NCBI RefSeq assembly: GCF_026339955.1
Contig: NZ_JAPEPW010000001.1
Span: 6,531,001-6,595,000, forward strand
Direction of reading: 5' to 3'
Source: Streptomyces sp. NBC_01549
GTDB taxonomy: Bacteria; Actinomycetota; Actinomycetes; Streptomycetales; Streptomycetaceae
Length of the DNA stretch: 64,000 bases
The number at the start of each line of letters is the position of its first letter. Positions within the stretch are counted from its first letter, which is position 1. Shown piece by piece: positions 42,996-51,566 of this stretch. Under the pieces are notes generated by a model. The model saw nothing but the letters and a program-made list of their open reading frames with translations, had not been told where the DNA came from and made no database searches. The position numbers were made by a program, and so were the translations under genes.

Positions 42996-43428
42996 CGCGG
43001 GTGAAGTGAACGGGCAGCGGCGGTCCGGCCAACTCCCCTCGCAGCAGGGTCTGTCGGGCCTCCGAGGACCGCATACTCGCTGAGGTCCGTAGTGAACCGT
43101 TTCTCTGGACTGAGCAGGAGTGAGTCTGCTCAGCCGCACGCCCCGAACGGTTTTGGGCGGACTGGTCCCCGGCGTACTCAACCCCGGGGCGGCGACACGC
43201 ATCCTGTGCGTGGTCCGGGCCCGGGAGGTCGGTTCCCTGCGCGACCTGGCCACATGGATACAGCCAGAGGCAACGGGGAGGCCCTGAACCATCACTCCGG
43301 TGGAGCAGGGGCCCCGCACGCTGGCGCCGCACCCGGCGTCCCAGATCACACGATCACGTTAACCCGGACGGCCCAGTACGCCGCAAGCCTGGAAGTCGAC
43401 CGTCACACGATCGAGTTAAACCGCCCTC
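42996..43428. other. 433-bp stretch with only a doubtful 55-codon frame
   Basis: After the MITE, a GTG-started frame at about 43121-43288 encodes VSLLSRTPRTVLGGL and ends ATGRP; its codon use is only weakly streptomycete and it has a poor ribosome site. I cannot decide between a small gene and IS-derived remnant. The rest of the stretch has the mixed composition of mobile-element debris and marks the deletion that removed the 5' half of the next gene. Confidence 0.35.
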
Positions 43429-44019
43429 ATGCGGGGGAGGAGAAGCACCGCGCGCGCCCTTGTCGCCCGCGTGAAGGCCAACCACGGCTCGGTCTACCGG
43501 GGATACCGGAGGCCCCTGCAACTCCTCATCGACATCAAGACCGAGGGCTCGTCGACCTACCTCGAACTCGACCGCCATCTGAGCCGGTACCCGTACCTGT
43601 TCACGACCTACGCGCACGGCCGTGTGCGCCCGGGGCCAATCACGGCGGTGATCTCCGGCGACCGCGCCGCCCGTACGCCCATGGAGGCGCAGAGCGTGCG
43701 GCGCGCCTTCTACGACGGCCGGCTCACCGACCTCGGCAGCGCGGCCCCCGCCTCCTTCATCCCGCTGATCTCGGACAACTGGACGCTCAACTTCACCTGG
43801 CTGGGCGAGGGCCCGTTCCCGGACGCGGAGCGCGTGAAGCTGCGCGGCATCATCGCGGAGGCACACCGGCGACGCCAGAAGGTGCGGTTCTGGGCCACGC
43901 CCGATCTGGCGGGCCCGGCCCGCGAGGCGCTGTGGGGCGAACTGCTGGCCGCCGACCTGGACTACTTCAACACCGACGACCTCGCCGGGCTGGAAGCCTT
44001 CCTCGACGCACACCAGTAG
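43429..44019 (+). pseudogene. 5'-truncated PI-PLC-like phosphodiesterase
   Basis: The frame from about 43450 (ARVKANHGSVYRG) to 44019 matches the C-terminal about 190 residues of a secreted streptomycete phosphatidylinositol-phospholipase-C/glycerophosphodiesterase-like family: LLIDIKTEG, FIPLISDNW, VRFWATPD and the closing NTDDLAGLEAFLDAHQ. The N-terminal signal peptide and the AHNDY and catalytic His segments expected before it are missing, so the product should be inactive. The apparent ATG at 43429 lies in foreign sequence. The MITE/debris region upstream is the likely cause. Confidence 0.7.
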
Positions 44020-44194
44020 ACGCACACCAGTAGACGCACACGAGTTGACGCCCTCGAGTAGACGCACGCGCGGATGTGCGAACGGGCGTGGACATCACAC
44101 GTTCGGAGGACACGTCAGCCGCCCGGACGAACCCTCCGCTACGCGACACTTGCGGCCGAAAGCCGCGGTGTCGACGTGGCGGAGGAGGTTGACG

Positions 44195-44389
44195 ATGGCC
44201 ATTTCCATCTCTGTGGTGGTACTGCTCCTGATCCTCGCGGTGGTCTTCCTGCGCAACGGCGCGCTGAAGCCCTCACACGCGGTGGTCTGCGTACTGCTCG
44301 GCTTCTATCTGGCGAGTACCAGCATGGGGCCGACCATTCAAAACGGGCTCACCGCGACGGCGGACATCGTGAGCAGCCTGCGCCCCTGA
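44195..44389 (+). CDS. 64-residue membrane protein
   Basis: A small protein with an N-terminal membrane helix (SISVVVLLLILAVVFL, residues 3-19), a second hydrophobic stretch (HAVVCVLLGFYLA, 27-39) and an amphipathic C-terminus. The GGAGGAGG ribosome site at 44181-44188 is one of the strongest in the window, arguing for a real gene. Similar small proteins occur next to ion channels or phage-shock-like systems, but I do not recognise this one. Confidence 0.7.
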   Translation: MAISISVVVLLLILAVVFLRNGALKPSHAVVCVLLGFYLASTSMGPTIQNGLTATADIVSSLRP

Positions 44390-44420
44390 TGTTCGGGTCC
44401 AGATGCACGTCGGCCGTGTG

Positions 44421-45689
44421 TCAGCCGTGTGAGAACACGCCGATGCCGTTGGGGACCGGGCGTTCGGCTCCGTCGGAGGGGTGGTTGAGGACGCTCACCG
44501 CGCCCGCTCCCGGCTTCCGCGCGACCATGGTCGTGGAGCCGCCGCCGTCCAGGCTCAACGCGTCGACGGAACCCAACGTCCGCATGGTGTGCGCCACTTC
44601 GGCGATGGTCAGCCCGGTGCGGAACGCGGGCGCGCCGTCGAGGGCGAGCAGAAGCAGACGCCGCCCCTTGTTCGCGATGCCCACGGCGGTCCGTACGGCC
44701 GAGGTGGTGTCGTTGAGACCGGGCAGCGGCTGACCGTGGGTGAGGACCGGACAGCCGCCGATCGCGAAGCGGTACCGGATCCGGGTGCCAGCCGCGACGA
44801 GCCAGTGCTGAATGCGGACCGCCTGCCCCTTCACCAGCCCGCGCAGCCGCTGCGCACCCGCCTCACGCCCCACCAGCACGGTGGTGCCGGAGGCGATGGG
44901 ACCGCTGCCGGGCGTGCCGGCCACCGACACGACGTGGCCGCGTCGGACCGTCACCTCGTAGGTGTCCGTGCCGCAGGGCGCGGCGCGGTCGATGTCGGTG
45001 CCGCAGGTGGCCCGCTTCCGGGAGACGCCGCCCCAGGCCGAGGTGAACGCGCCGATGGAACCCTGCGGCAGCGCGTACTGGTTGAGCCCCCCGAGCGCCC
45101 ACCGCCCGCGGGAGCTGCGCACGGAGCCGTCGAGGGCCAGGCTGTCCAGCCGTGCCCGGCCGTCCAGGCCCACGCCGAGGACGTCCTTCGTGGTCGTGCC
45201 CGGAGGCAGGGCGGGACCGAAACGCTGACCGTCCGGGACCGCCGCCTTCAGAACGCGGCCGTTCGCGATCGCCGGGCCCACGGTCGCGCCCGTGGCCTCG
45301 ACCCCCGGATGCTGGGTCTCGGTGATGTCGAAGAAGTCACCGTTGACACCCGCGAGGGCCCCCTGCGCCTCGGCCAGTCGGGAGACGGCCGCCCGGGAGG
45401 CCACAGCCGCCGAGTGGAGGAGATCGACCCGCACATGACGGTTGCTCAGATCGACGCTCAGCACGTGGGCGCGCGCCACGCCCCGGGCGGCCGGGACGTC
45501 CAACTCCTTGTACGTGATGCCCGGGGCGAGGGCCTTGTCCACGAGGACCTTCGCGGCGGCGGACGTGCCCGCGTCGGTGCCTTCCATGCCGCTGGCCGGT
45601 GCCGCCCCCACCAGGGCCGCACCGGCCAGCGCACTCCATGCCGTGAGAAGCGTCAGTACCGTTCTGAGTCGTTCGTCACGAGTTGTCAC
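44421..45689 (-). CDS. secreted phosphodiester glycosidase (NAGPA domain)
   Basis: A 422-residue exported protein. Signal peptide at residues 1 to about 35 (leading RLRTVLTLLTAWSALAGAALVGAAPASG). The NAGPA (DUF2233) domain follows: GVNGDFFDI (about 120), TAVGIANKGRRLLLLALDG and the hallmark LDGGGSTTM. Family members cleave GlcNAc-phosphodiester bonds in wall or glycan polymers. I choose the GTG at 45689 since GGGGGAA lies just before it; a longer ATG start at 45707 is possible. Confidence 0.85.
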   Translation of the reverse strand: MTTRDERLRTVLTLLTAWSALAGAALVGAAPASGMEGTDAGTSAAAKVLVDKALAPGITYKELDVPAARGVARAHVLSVDLSNRHVRVDLLHSAAVASRAAVSRLAEAQGALAGVNGDFFDITETQHPGVEATGATVGPAIANGRVLKAAVPDGQRFGPALPPGTTTKDVLGVGLDGRARLDSLALDGSVRSSRGRWALGGLNQYALPQGSIGAFTSAWGGVSRKRATCGTDIDRAAPCGTDTYEVTVRRGHVVSVAGTPGSGPIASGTTVLVGREAGAQRLRGLVKGQAVRIQHWLVAAGTRIRYRFAIGGCPVLTHGQPLPGLNDTTSAVRTAVGIANKGRRLLLLALDGAPAFRTGLTIAEVAHTMRTLGSVDALSLDGGGSTTMVARKPGAGAVSVLNHPSDGAERPVPNGIGVFSHG

Positions 45690-45764
45690 GGTTCCCCCTG
45701 ATCTCACATCAACTGTCGTAGGACTCAGGGGGATTGCACCAGACCGCGACGGCCTCCGCAGGGC

Positions 45765-46139
45765 CTAGGCGTCGACGACGCGGGAACGGATGAGAAAACG
45801 CACTCCTTCGGGTGCTTCCAGAGAGAAACCGCTGCCGCGGCCCGCCACGACATCGACGATCAGCCGCGTGTGACTCCACAGCGCGTACTGGCTCTTCGAC
45901 ATCCAGAAGGTCACCGGTTCGTCGAGCCCCTCGACGTCCAGCTCGGCGAGCAGTACGTCGGAGCCGCCGGTACGGAACTCGCCCTCCGGGTAGCACATGG
46001 GCGCACTGCCGTCGCAGCAACCGCCGGACTGGTGGAACATCAGCGGTCCGTGGACCGCGCGCAGCCGTCGCACCAACTCGGCGGCCGAGGGCGTCAGCTC
46101 CACGCGCGGGGCGGCATCCGTCGTCTCCTGGTGGTCCAT
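45765..46139 (-). CDS. DUF779 protein
   Basis: A 124-residue protein with the conserved GPLMFHQSGGCCDGSAPMCY, FWMSKSQYALW and ERGVRFLIRSR-like parts of DUF779; the cysteine cluster suggests a metal site. DUF779 genes normally stand directly after an aldehyde dehydrogenase gene (acetaldehyde/ethanol metabolism) but here no such gene is present; only SDR debris lies upstream. The protein is intact and has a native start at 46139. Confidence 0.85.
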   Translation of the reverse strand: MDHQETTDAAPRVELTPSAAELVRRLRAVHGPLMFHQSGGCCDGSAPMCYPEGEFRTGGSDVLLAELDVEGLDEPVTFWMSKSQYALWSHTRLIVDVVAGRGSGFSLEAPEGVRFLIRSRVVDA

Positions 46140-46309
46140 GGCGTGTCCTTGTCTTGACCCGCGGAAACGGGGGTAACCGCTCCGCGCGACGGTTGGTTGG
46201 TCCGGAGAACCGGTCCGGATCTCGCTGTGCGGCCGAATCGCCGGTCGTGGTGCCCAGCTAACTCCTGGCTTGGTTGCACCCAGGTTGCGTGGCACGGCCG
46301 CCCCTGACA

Positions 46310-46680
46310 CCGGGACGACGTCCGCGGGCTGCTGCGGCGGGTCCTGGAACTGCATGGAGTTCCCGCCGTCCACGGCCTCCTGGCGCAGCATCCGGTGTCG
46401 GTCGCCGAGGGCAGCACCGCGCCGGCCAGGATGCCCTTGCTCCTGAGGTCGAGTCCGATGGCGAGCATCGCGCCCCGCAGCCCGAATTTGGAAGCCGTGT
46501 AGATCGGGGTCTCGCCCAGCGGGAAGATCCCGCCGAGGGAGACCGTGGTGACCACCCGGGCATCCCGAGAGGCCTTCAGCAGGGGGATCGCGATCCGGGT
46601 CGCGACCAGCGGGGAGGTCAGGTTGAGGGCGATCTCCCGCTCGATGCTCTCGACGCTGCGCACGTCGAAGCGTTCGGCGC
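46310..46680 (-). pseudogene. broken short-chain dehydrogenase
   Basis: The segment encodes the middle and end of an SDR: EIALNLTSPLVATRIAIP, ARVVTTVSLGGIFPLGETPIYTASKFGLRG with the catalytic YxxxK (YTASK), then LDLRSKGILAGAVLPSATDT. Near 46400 the frame changes, and the following RMLRQEAVDGGNSMQFQDPPQQPADVV belongs to the same gene in another frame. The N-terminal NAD-binding GxxxGxG half is missing. So it is both frameshifted and 5'-truncated. Confidence 0.7.
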
Positions 46681-47004
46681 TCGCATTCCGGCGGCCACCC
46701 GTGCGGCCCCGCCGCCCGGCACGTATGCACCCGCCGTTCGGCGAAAACTGACCCGCGCGGCCACAGACCGGACCTCAGCGGCCGTGCCACAGCCACGGCG
46801 TTCATCTGCGCGAAGACGTGGTCCTCGCCGACACCACCGTGATCATCGCGACGGGCATCCTGGCGCCCCTCATGCTGCCCGCCACGGACCTGCGCCCGTC
46901 TCCTGAGCCGGCCTTCGACCACGCCTGTGCCGCGGGCGAGCCTCCCATCGCGTCTACCTGGGTAAACTGAGGAGGGATACGCAGAGTCTTGAGGAGGAGC
47001 CGGG
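46681..47004. other. 324-bp stretch of gene debris plus GntR promoter
   Basis: A plus-strand fragment (HLREDVVLADTTVIIATG, near 46800-46865) reads like part of an oxidoreductase but has no start or clear family. The last 60 bp lead into the GntR gene and contain two purine-rich ribosome-like sites (gaggaggga, gaggagg). Confidence 0.4.
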
Positions 47005-47742
47005 ATGCCGCCGCACAGCCCTTCCGCGGCCGGGGTCCCGGACGAGGGCGACGGGCGGAGTGTGCCCCCCGTCCGGCAGGCGCTGTCGGACAGCGTGTAC
47101 GAACGCATCAAGGCGATGGTCATGGACCATGAGATCGCCCCCGGCGCACGCGTGGGCATCGAGGCGCTGGCCCGGGCACTCAAGGTCTCGCCGACCCCCG
47201 TCCGGGAGGCGCTGGCCAGGCTGGAGTCCGATGGTCTGGTGGTGAAGCGCGCGCTGTCCGGATATCGGGCCACGCAGTTGCTGACCCGTCAGGGTCTCGA
47301 CGAACTCTTCGAAATGCGCCTGCTGTTGGAACCCAGGGCGGCCGCTCTGGCTGCCGTGAACGCCACCGAGGCGCAGCTCGACGGCATCGAGCGGATCGTC
47401 GAGGAGATGCAGGCCCACCCGAGCCCGAACGGACGGTACGCGTCGTACCGCGACTTCGCCGCTCTCGACCAGCGCTTCCACGAAGCGATCGGACAGGCCG
47501 CGCACCGGCCGCTACTGGCGGACGCGGTGGAACGGCTCCACGCGCACCTGCACATCTTCCGGCTCAGCAAGGTCGTCGGCGCGGGGGGCCCGACCGTCGC
47601 GGAGCACGAACGCATCGTACGAGCTGTGTTGCGTCGCAACCCCGAGCGTGCGGCCGAGGCGATGACGGAGCATCTCACCCGCAGCCTGGAACGTCAGCGG
47701 GAGGACGGCGACGGGCCGCAGCCTGGAACGTCAGCGGGGTGA
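47005..47742 (+). CDS. GntR-family (FadR type) transcriptional regulator
   Basis: A 245-residue regulator: winged-helix domain (about residues 25-90: SDSVYERIKAMVMDHEIAPGARV, VSPTPVREALARLESDGLV) and an all-helical FCD ligand domain (MRLLLEPRAAALA, DQRFHEAIGQAAHRPLLADAVERLH). FCD regulators bind a sugar acid or dicarboxylate with a metal ion. It converges on, and overlaps by 12 bp, the sugar-acid operon encoded on the other strand, so that operon is the obvious target. Strong GGAGGAG ribosome site. Confidence 0.93.
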   Translation: MPPHSPSAAGVPDEGDGRSVPPVRQALSDSVYERIKAMVMDHEIAPGARVGIEALARALKVSPTPVREALARLESDGLVVKRALSGYRATQLLTRQGLDELFEMRLLLEPRAAALAAVNATEAQLDGIERIVEEMQAHPSPNGRYASYRDFAALDQRFHEAIGQAAHRPLLADAVERLHAHLHIFRLSKVVGAGGPTVAEHERIVRAVLRRNPERAAEAMTEHLTRSLERQREDGDGPQPGTSAG

Positions 47743-48609
47743 CGGCTGCGAGTCCGCTGCCGTGCCGTCGATCCGGTAGACGCGCGTCGCGGTGGCGGAC
47801 CACAGGGCCGTCCGTTCGGCCGCGGTGAGCGTGTCGGTGAGTGCGCGCGCGGAGGCGACGACCTCCGGGTAACCGGCCGCGAGTGTGCAGACCGGCCAGT
47901 CGGAGCCGAACATCAGCCGGTCCGCGCCGAAGGCCGCCAGGACACGGTCCGCGAAGGGGCGCAGGTCGGCCGTGGTCCATGACGCCCAGTCGGCCTCGGT
48001 GACCAGCCCGGACAGCTTGCACACGGTGTTCGGCAGCGAGGCCAGCCGCCCCAGCTCGGTGGACCAGGGCTCCAGTTCGCCGGAGGCGATGGCCGGCTTG
48101 CCCAGATGGTCCAGTACGAAGGTCAGTTCCGGCACCGCGGCGGCCGCCTGGACCGCGGCGGGGAGTTGGTGGGGGAGAACCACCACGTCGTAGACGAGGC
48201 CCGCGGCCGCCACGGCGCGCAGTCCCCGCAGCACATCGGGGCGGGTGAGCCACTGCGGATCGGCCTCCCCCTGAACCTGGTGGCGGATGCCGCGCAGCAA
48301 CGCTCCGCCGGGAAGTCCACGCAGGCGGGCGAGTTCGTCGGCGACGCCGGGCGAGGTCAGGTCCGTCCAGCCGACGACGGCACCGACCAGGTCGCTGCCG
48401 ACCGCCAGGGACAAGAACTCCGGTGTCTCCTCGGGCACGCCCACCGTCTGCACCAGGACGCCGGCGGCGACACCGGCCTCGCGCGCCTCCGCCTCGAAGT
48501 CGAGCAGCGTGAACGACCGTCGCAGCGGTTGGAGTTCGGGGCCGCTGATCCATTCCTGGTCGCGGACACCGAGGTCCCAGAGGTGGTGGTGGGCATCGAT
48601 GATCTGCAT
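47731..48609 (-). CDS. amidohydrolase-family sugar lactonase (L-fuconolactonase-like)
   Basis: A 292-residue TIM-barrel metal hydrolase of COG3618. Signatures: IIDAHHHLWD at residues 2-11, RGIRHQVQGE, the catalytic-site FVLDHLGKP and the closing LMFGSDWPV. COG3618 members open lactones such as L-fucono-, L-rhamnono- or pyranose-dicarboxylate lactones. Last gene of the 47.7-54.9 kb operon. Start ATG 48609 is set by the DAHHH motif; the mutarotase stop lies 46 bp upstream. Confidence 0.87.
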   Translation of the reverse strand: MQIIDAHHHLWDLGVRDQEWISGPELQPLRRSFTLLDFEAEAREAGVAAGVLVQTVGVPEETPEFLSLAVGSDLVGAVVGWTDLTSPGVADELARLRGLPGGALLRGIRHQVQGEADPQWLTRPDVLRGLRAVAAAGLVYDVVVLPHQLPAAVQAAAAVPELTFVLDHLGKPAIASGELEPWSTELGRLASLPNTVCKLSGLVTEADWASWTTADLRPFADRVLAAFGADRLMFGSDWPVCTLAAGYPEVVASARALTDTLTAAERTALWSATATRVYRIDGTAADSQPSPR

Positions 48610-48655
48610 GTGCTGTGCCTTACTCGTGAGGGCCGGTGCTCGGTCGCTCGAGCGC

Positions 48656-48979
48656 CTACTCCATGAGGAACACCTGTTCCGCCGCGGCCCACCACTCACC
48701 GGGGGCCGCCTCCGGTACAGGCATCTGACAGGGGGCGGTGAGCTTCCACCACCGCTGCGTGGCCTCGTCCGCGGCCATCAGGGCCAGGTCCGCCTCGAGA
48801 TCGTCGCCGTGATACTCGAAGTAGCTGAACAGACGGTCGCCCAGCAGGTGGATCGAGTAGTTGGAGATGTGGCTGCGCCGGATCCGGTCGAGCACCGGCT
48901 GGGGCACGTCGCGGTGCAACTCCCGGTATGCGGCGAGCTGTTCCGTGCGCACCGCGATGACCTGTGCCACACGTCTCAT
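48656..48979 (-). CDS. L-rhamnose mutarotase-family protein (RhaM/YiiL)
   Basis: A 107-residue sugar mutarotase that interconverts alpha and beta anomers of a 6-deoxyhexose. It keeps YRELHRDV (catalytic His), SNYSIHLL, the ATQRWWKLT Trp pair and the C-terminal VFLME. With the lactonase and dehydratase it points to oxidative breakdown of L-fucose or L-rhamnose or a similar sugar. The ATG at 48979 overlaps the upstream ATPase stop (ATGA). Confidence 0.88.
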   Translation of the reverse strand: MRRVAQVIAVRTEQLAAYRELHRDVPQPVLDRIRRSHISNYSIHLLGDRLFSYFEYHGDDLEADLALMAADEATQRWWKLTAPCQMPVPEAAPGEWWAAAEQVFLME

Positions 48980-50520
48980 CCGCCCACCGCCTTCGCGTCG
49001 GCGGCGGAGCCCGCGCGGTCGTGGATCAGGCGGATGACCCGGCCGCTCATGCGGTCGTAGTCGCGGTCGTTGTCGACCTCGCCGCGGACGCGGTGGTCCG
49101 TCATGACGACGATGCGATCGGCGAGGGTGACCATCTCCGCGAGGTCGCTGCTGATCAGCAGGATGGGCAGGCCGTCGTGGGCCAGATCCCAGATCAGTTC
49201 GTGGAAGGCACGCTTGGTGCGGACGTCGACGCCCACCGTCGGTTCGTCGATGACGAGCAGTCGGGTGTCGGCGGCGAGCCACTTGGCGAGGCTGACCTTC
49301 TGCTGGTTTCCGCCGGAGAGTTCACCGGCGTTCTGCCCGAGCCCCGAGATACGGATGCCGAGCCGGTCGACCAGGTCCTGGGCGGTGTCACGCTCCTCGC
49401 GTGCCGAGACGAACCCGAGCGCCTTGGCCAGTCTCTTCCACACCGTCACCGTGATGTTGCGGACGATGGGCTGCTCCAGGAAGACGCCTTCCTCCTTGCG
49501 GTTCTCGGTGACGTATCCGATGCCGAACTCGTGCAGGGCCTGGCGCGGCGAGGCGATCCGGGCCGGCCTGCCGTGCACCCGCACCTCGCCGCCCGTGATG
49601 CGGTCCAGGCCTAGCACCGCCTTGACCAGCTCACTCCGCCCGGCGCCGACCAGTCCGTACAGGCCGACGATCTCCCCGGGCCGGACCTCCAGGCTGATGT
49701 CACGGTGTCCACCGGCCGTGGAGACCGCGTCCAGTGCGAGCGTCGGCGCGGTGGTCCGGTCGACCGTGCGCGGGCGCATCTCCGTCGCCGCGTGGGCGCG
49801 GCCCACCATGAGGCCGACGATGTCGTCGTGGGTGTGGTCGACCAGGGGCGAGGACTCCAGTACCGACTTCCCGTCGCGCAGCACGGTGACGGTGTCACAG
49901 ACGGCGAAGATCTCCTCCAGCTTGTGGCTGACGAAGACGACGCAGGCGCCGCGGGCGGCCAGCCGCCGGATCACCTCGAACAGACGCTCCGTCTCCTGCG
50001 GGGAGAGGGAGGCGGTGGGTTCGTCCAGCAGCAGCACCCGGCTCTCGGTGTACAGGGCCTTGGCTATCTCCACCAACTGCTGCTGCGCGACGGACAGTTC
50101 ACGCACCGGCTGCTGCGGATCGAGGTCCACACCGAGCTCCGCGAGGCACGCCAGGGCCGGTGCGGTCATGGCCTCGCGGTCGACCAGTCCACGGTGCGAG
50201 GGAGGGTTCTGCAGGGTGATGTTCTCCGCCACCGAGAAGCCCGGGATCAGGTTGCGTTCCTGGTGGACGACGCCGATGCCGGTACGGGTCGCCTCCAACG
50301 GCGAGCGAAGATGGACCGGTTCACCGCACCAGGTGAGGCGGCCGCCGTCGGGGGAGTGCACACCGGTCAGGACCTTGATGAGGGTGGACTTGCCGGCGCC
50401 GTTCTCACCGAGAAGCGCGTGCACGGTGCCGGCGGTCAGCCGCAGCCCGACGCCGTCCAGCGCCCGCACACCGGGGAAGACCTTGACCAGGTCGTGGCAT
50501 TCGAGAAGGACCGTGCTCAA
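48976..50520 (-). CDS. sugar ABC transporter, double ATPase (RbsA/XylG type)
   Basis: A 514-residue protein with two ABC modules: first Walker A GENGAGKST (about residue 39-47), signature ELSVAQQQLVEIAKAL and Walker B LLLDEPTASL; second with VGAGRSELV, signature ELSGGNQQKVSLAKWL and Walker B VIDEPTVGVD. The second Walker A is degenerate, as usual in this class. It powers two permeases encoded just upstream. TTG at 50520 follows GGAGGTG and overlaps the permease stop. Confidence 0.93.
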   Translation of the reverse strand: MSTVLLECHDLVKVFPGVRALDGVGLRLTAGTVHALLGENGAGKSTLIKVLTGVHSPDGGRLTWCGEPVHLRSPLEATRTGIGVVHQERNLIPGFSVAENITLQNPPSHRGLVDREAMTAPALACLAELGVDLDPQQPVRELSVAQQQLVEIAKALYTESRVLLLDEPTASLSPQETERLFEVIRRLAARGACVVFVSHKLEEIFAVCDTVTVLRDGKSVLESSPLVDHTHDDIVGLMVGRAHAATEMRPRTVDRTTAPTLALDAVSTAGGHRDISLEVRPGEIVGLYGLVGAGRSELVKAVLGLDRITGGEVRVHGRPARIASPRQALHEFGIGYVTENRKEEGVFLEQPIVRNITVTVWKRLAKALGFVSAREERDTAQDLVDRLGIRISGLGQNAGELSGGNQQKVSLAKWLAADTRLLVIDEPTVGVDVRTKRAFHELIWDLAHDGLPILLISSDLAEMVTLADRIVVMTDHRVRGEVDNDRDYDRMSGRVIRLIHDRAGSAADAKAVGG

Positions 50521-51566
50521 CGGGCACCTCCTGAGTGAGCCAGTGGCTGCGCACCGCCGTCCGGCGACGGGGAGGGCGTGATCTTCTCCAGGCGCGTCTG
50601 GTGCAGCCGTCCACCGGCGACCGTACTCAGCACGACCAGGCCGATCAGGAGGTTCACCCAGCTCGGATCCAGCGAGAACTGCGCTCGCGCGGCGTCGATC
50701 AGCCGTGTCACGAAGGCTGCCAGCACGGTCCCGAATACGGCGATGGAACCGCCGGTGAGTGCCACGCCTCCGATGATGGGTGCGGCGAAGCTCGGCAGCA
50801 GCCAGTCGCCGCCGACGCTGCGGTTGACGCCGGGCAGCGAGGCCGTGGACGTCACCGCGGCCACGCCGATCAGCAGCCCGGACAGCGTGTGCGCGGCCAC
50901 GATCTGCCGGTCGGTGGAGATACCCGAGAGCCGGGCGGCGAGAGGGTTGCCGCCCGCGGCGAGGAGTCGTCGGCCCGCGATCGTGCGGTACATGAAGGCG
51001 GCCAGCGCAGCCGCCGCGACGAGCGCGGTGACGAAGACGAGGGGGATGTTCAGCGGCGCCGCCGTGCCGAGGTCGCGCAGCGTGCGGGAGTAGCCGTCGA
51101 CGGTACGGGTGCCGGTGAGCCGGTACTGCGCTCCCAGGAGGATCGTCATGGTGGCGAGTGTCACGATGAACCCGTTGATCTGTGTGGCCACGATGACGAC
51201 GCCGGTCACCAGGCCGGTGGCCGTAGCCGTCAGCAGGCCTATGATCACGGCGACCGCGGCGGGCACGCCGTGGTCGGCCATGAGGACGCCCATCAGACAG
51301 GCGGTGAAGCCGCCCAGGGCGCCGACGGCGAGATTGAGCTGCCCCACGCACAGCGCCACCATCTGGGCCAGGCCGATGAGGATGGGGGTGGCCAGGTACT
51401 GGAGGAAGACGCGCACCGAGGGCCCTTCGAAGAAGGAGCCCGACGAGGCCGCGCCCAGTGCCACGTAACCCGCCACGACCACGCACAACAGCATCGCCGC
51501 CGTGGAACGGGAGAACCGGCGCAGTGCCGGTGTGGTCCGGCTCCACTGCTCGCGGATCGTACTCAT
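50517..51566 (-). CDS. sugar ABC transporter permease (RbsC type), first
   Basis: A 349-residue permease with about nine hydrophobic segments, with the class motif LSGISTDRQIVAAHTLSGLL and the GGVALTGGSIAVFGTVLA region near the C-terminus. It works with the other permease as a heterodimer, the ATPase and the lipoprotein binding protein. ATG at 51566 overlaps the second permease stop. Confidence 0.92.
   Translation of the reverse strand: MSTIREQWSRTTPALRRFSRSTAAMLLCVVVAGYVALGAASSGSFFEGPSVRVFLQYLATPILIGLAQMVALCVGQLNLAVGALGGFTACLMGVLMADHGVPAAVAVIIGLLTATATGLVTGVVIVATQINGFIVTLATMTILLGAQYRLTGTRTVDGYSRTLRDLGTAAPLNIPLVFVTALVAAAALAAFMYRTIAGRRLLAAGGNPLAARLSGISTDRQIVAAHTLSGLLIGVAAVTSTASLPGVNRSVGGDWLLPSFAAPIIGGVALTGGSIAVFGTVLAAFVTRLIDAARAQFSLDPSWVNLLIGLVVLSTVAGGRLHQTRLEKITPSPSPDGGAQPLAHSGGAR

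Noticed and set aside
43092..44033. 313-codon frame overlapping the phosphodiesterase relic
   Set aside because: The frame that matches the known family is a different one (43429-44019); this frame is its shadow plus MITE-adjacent debris.
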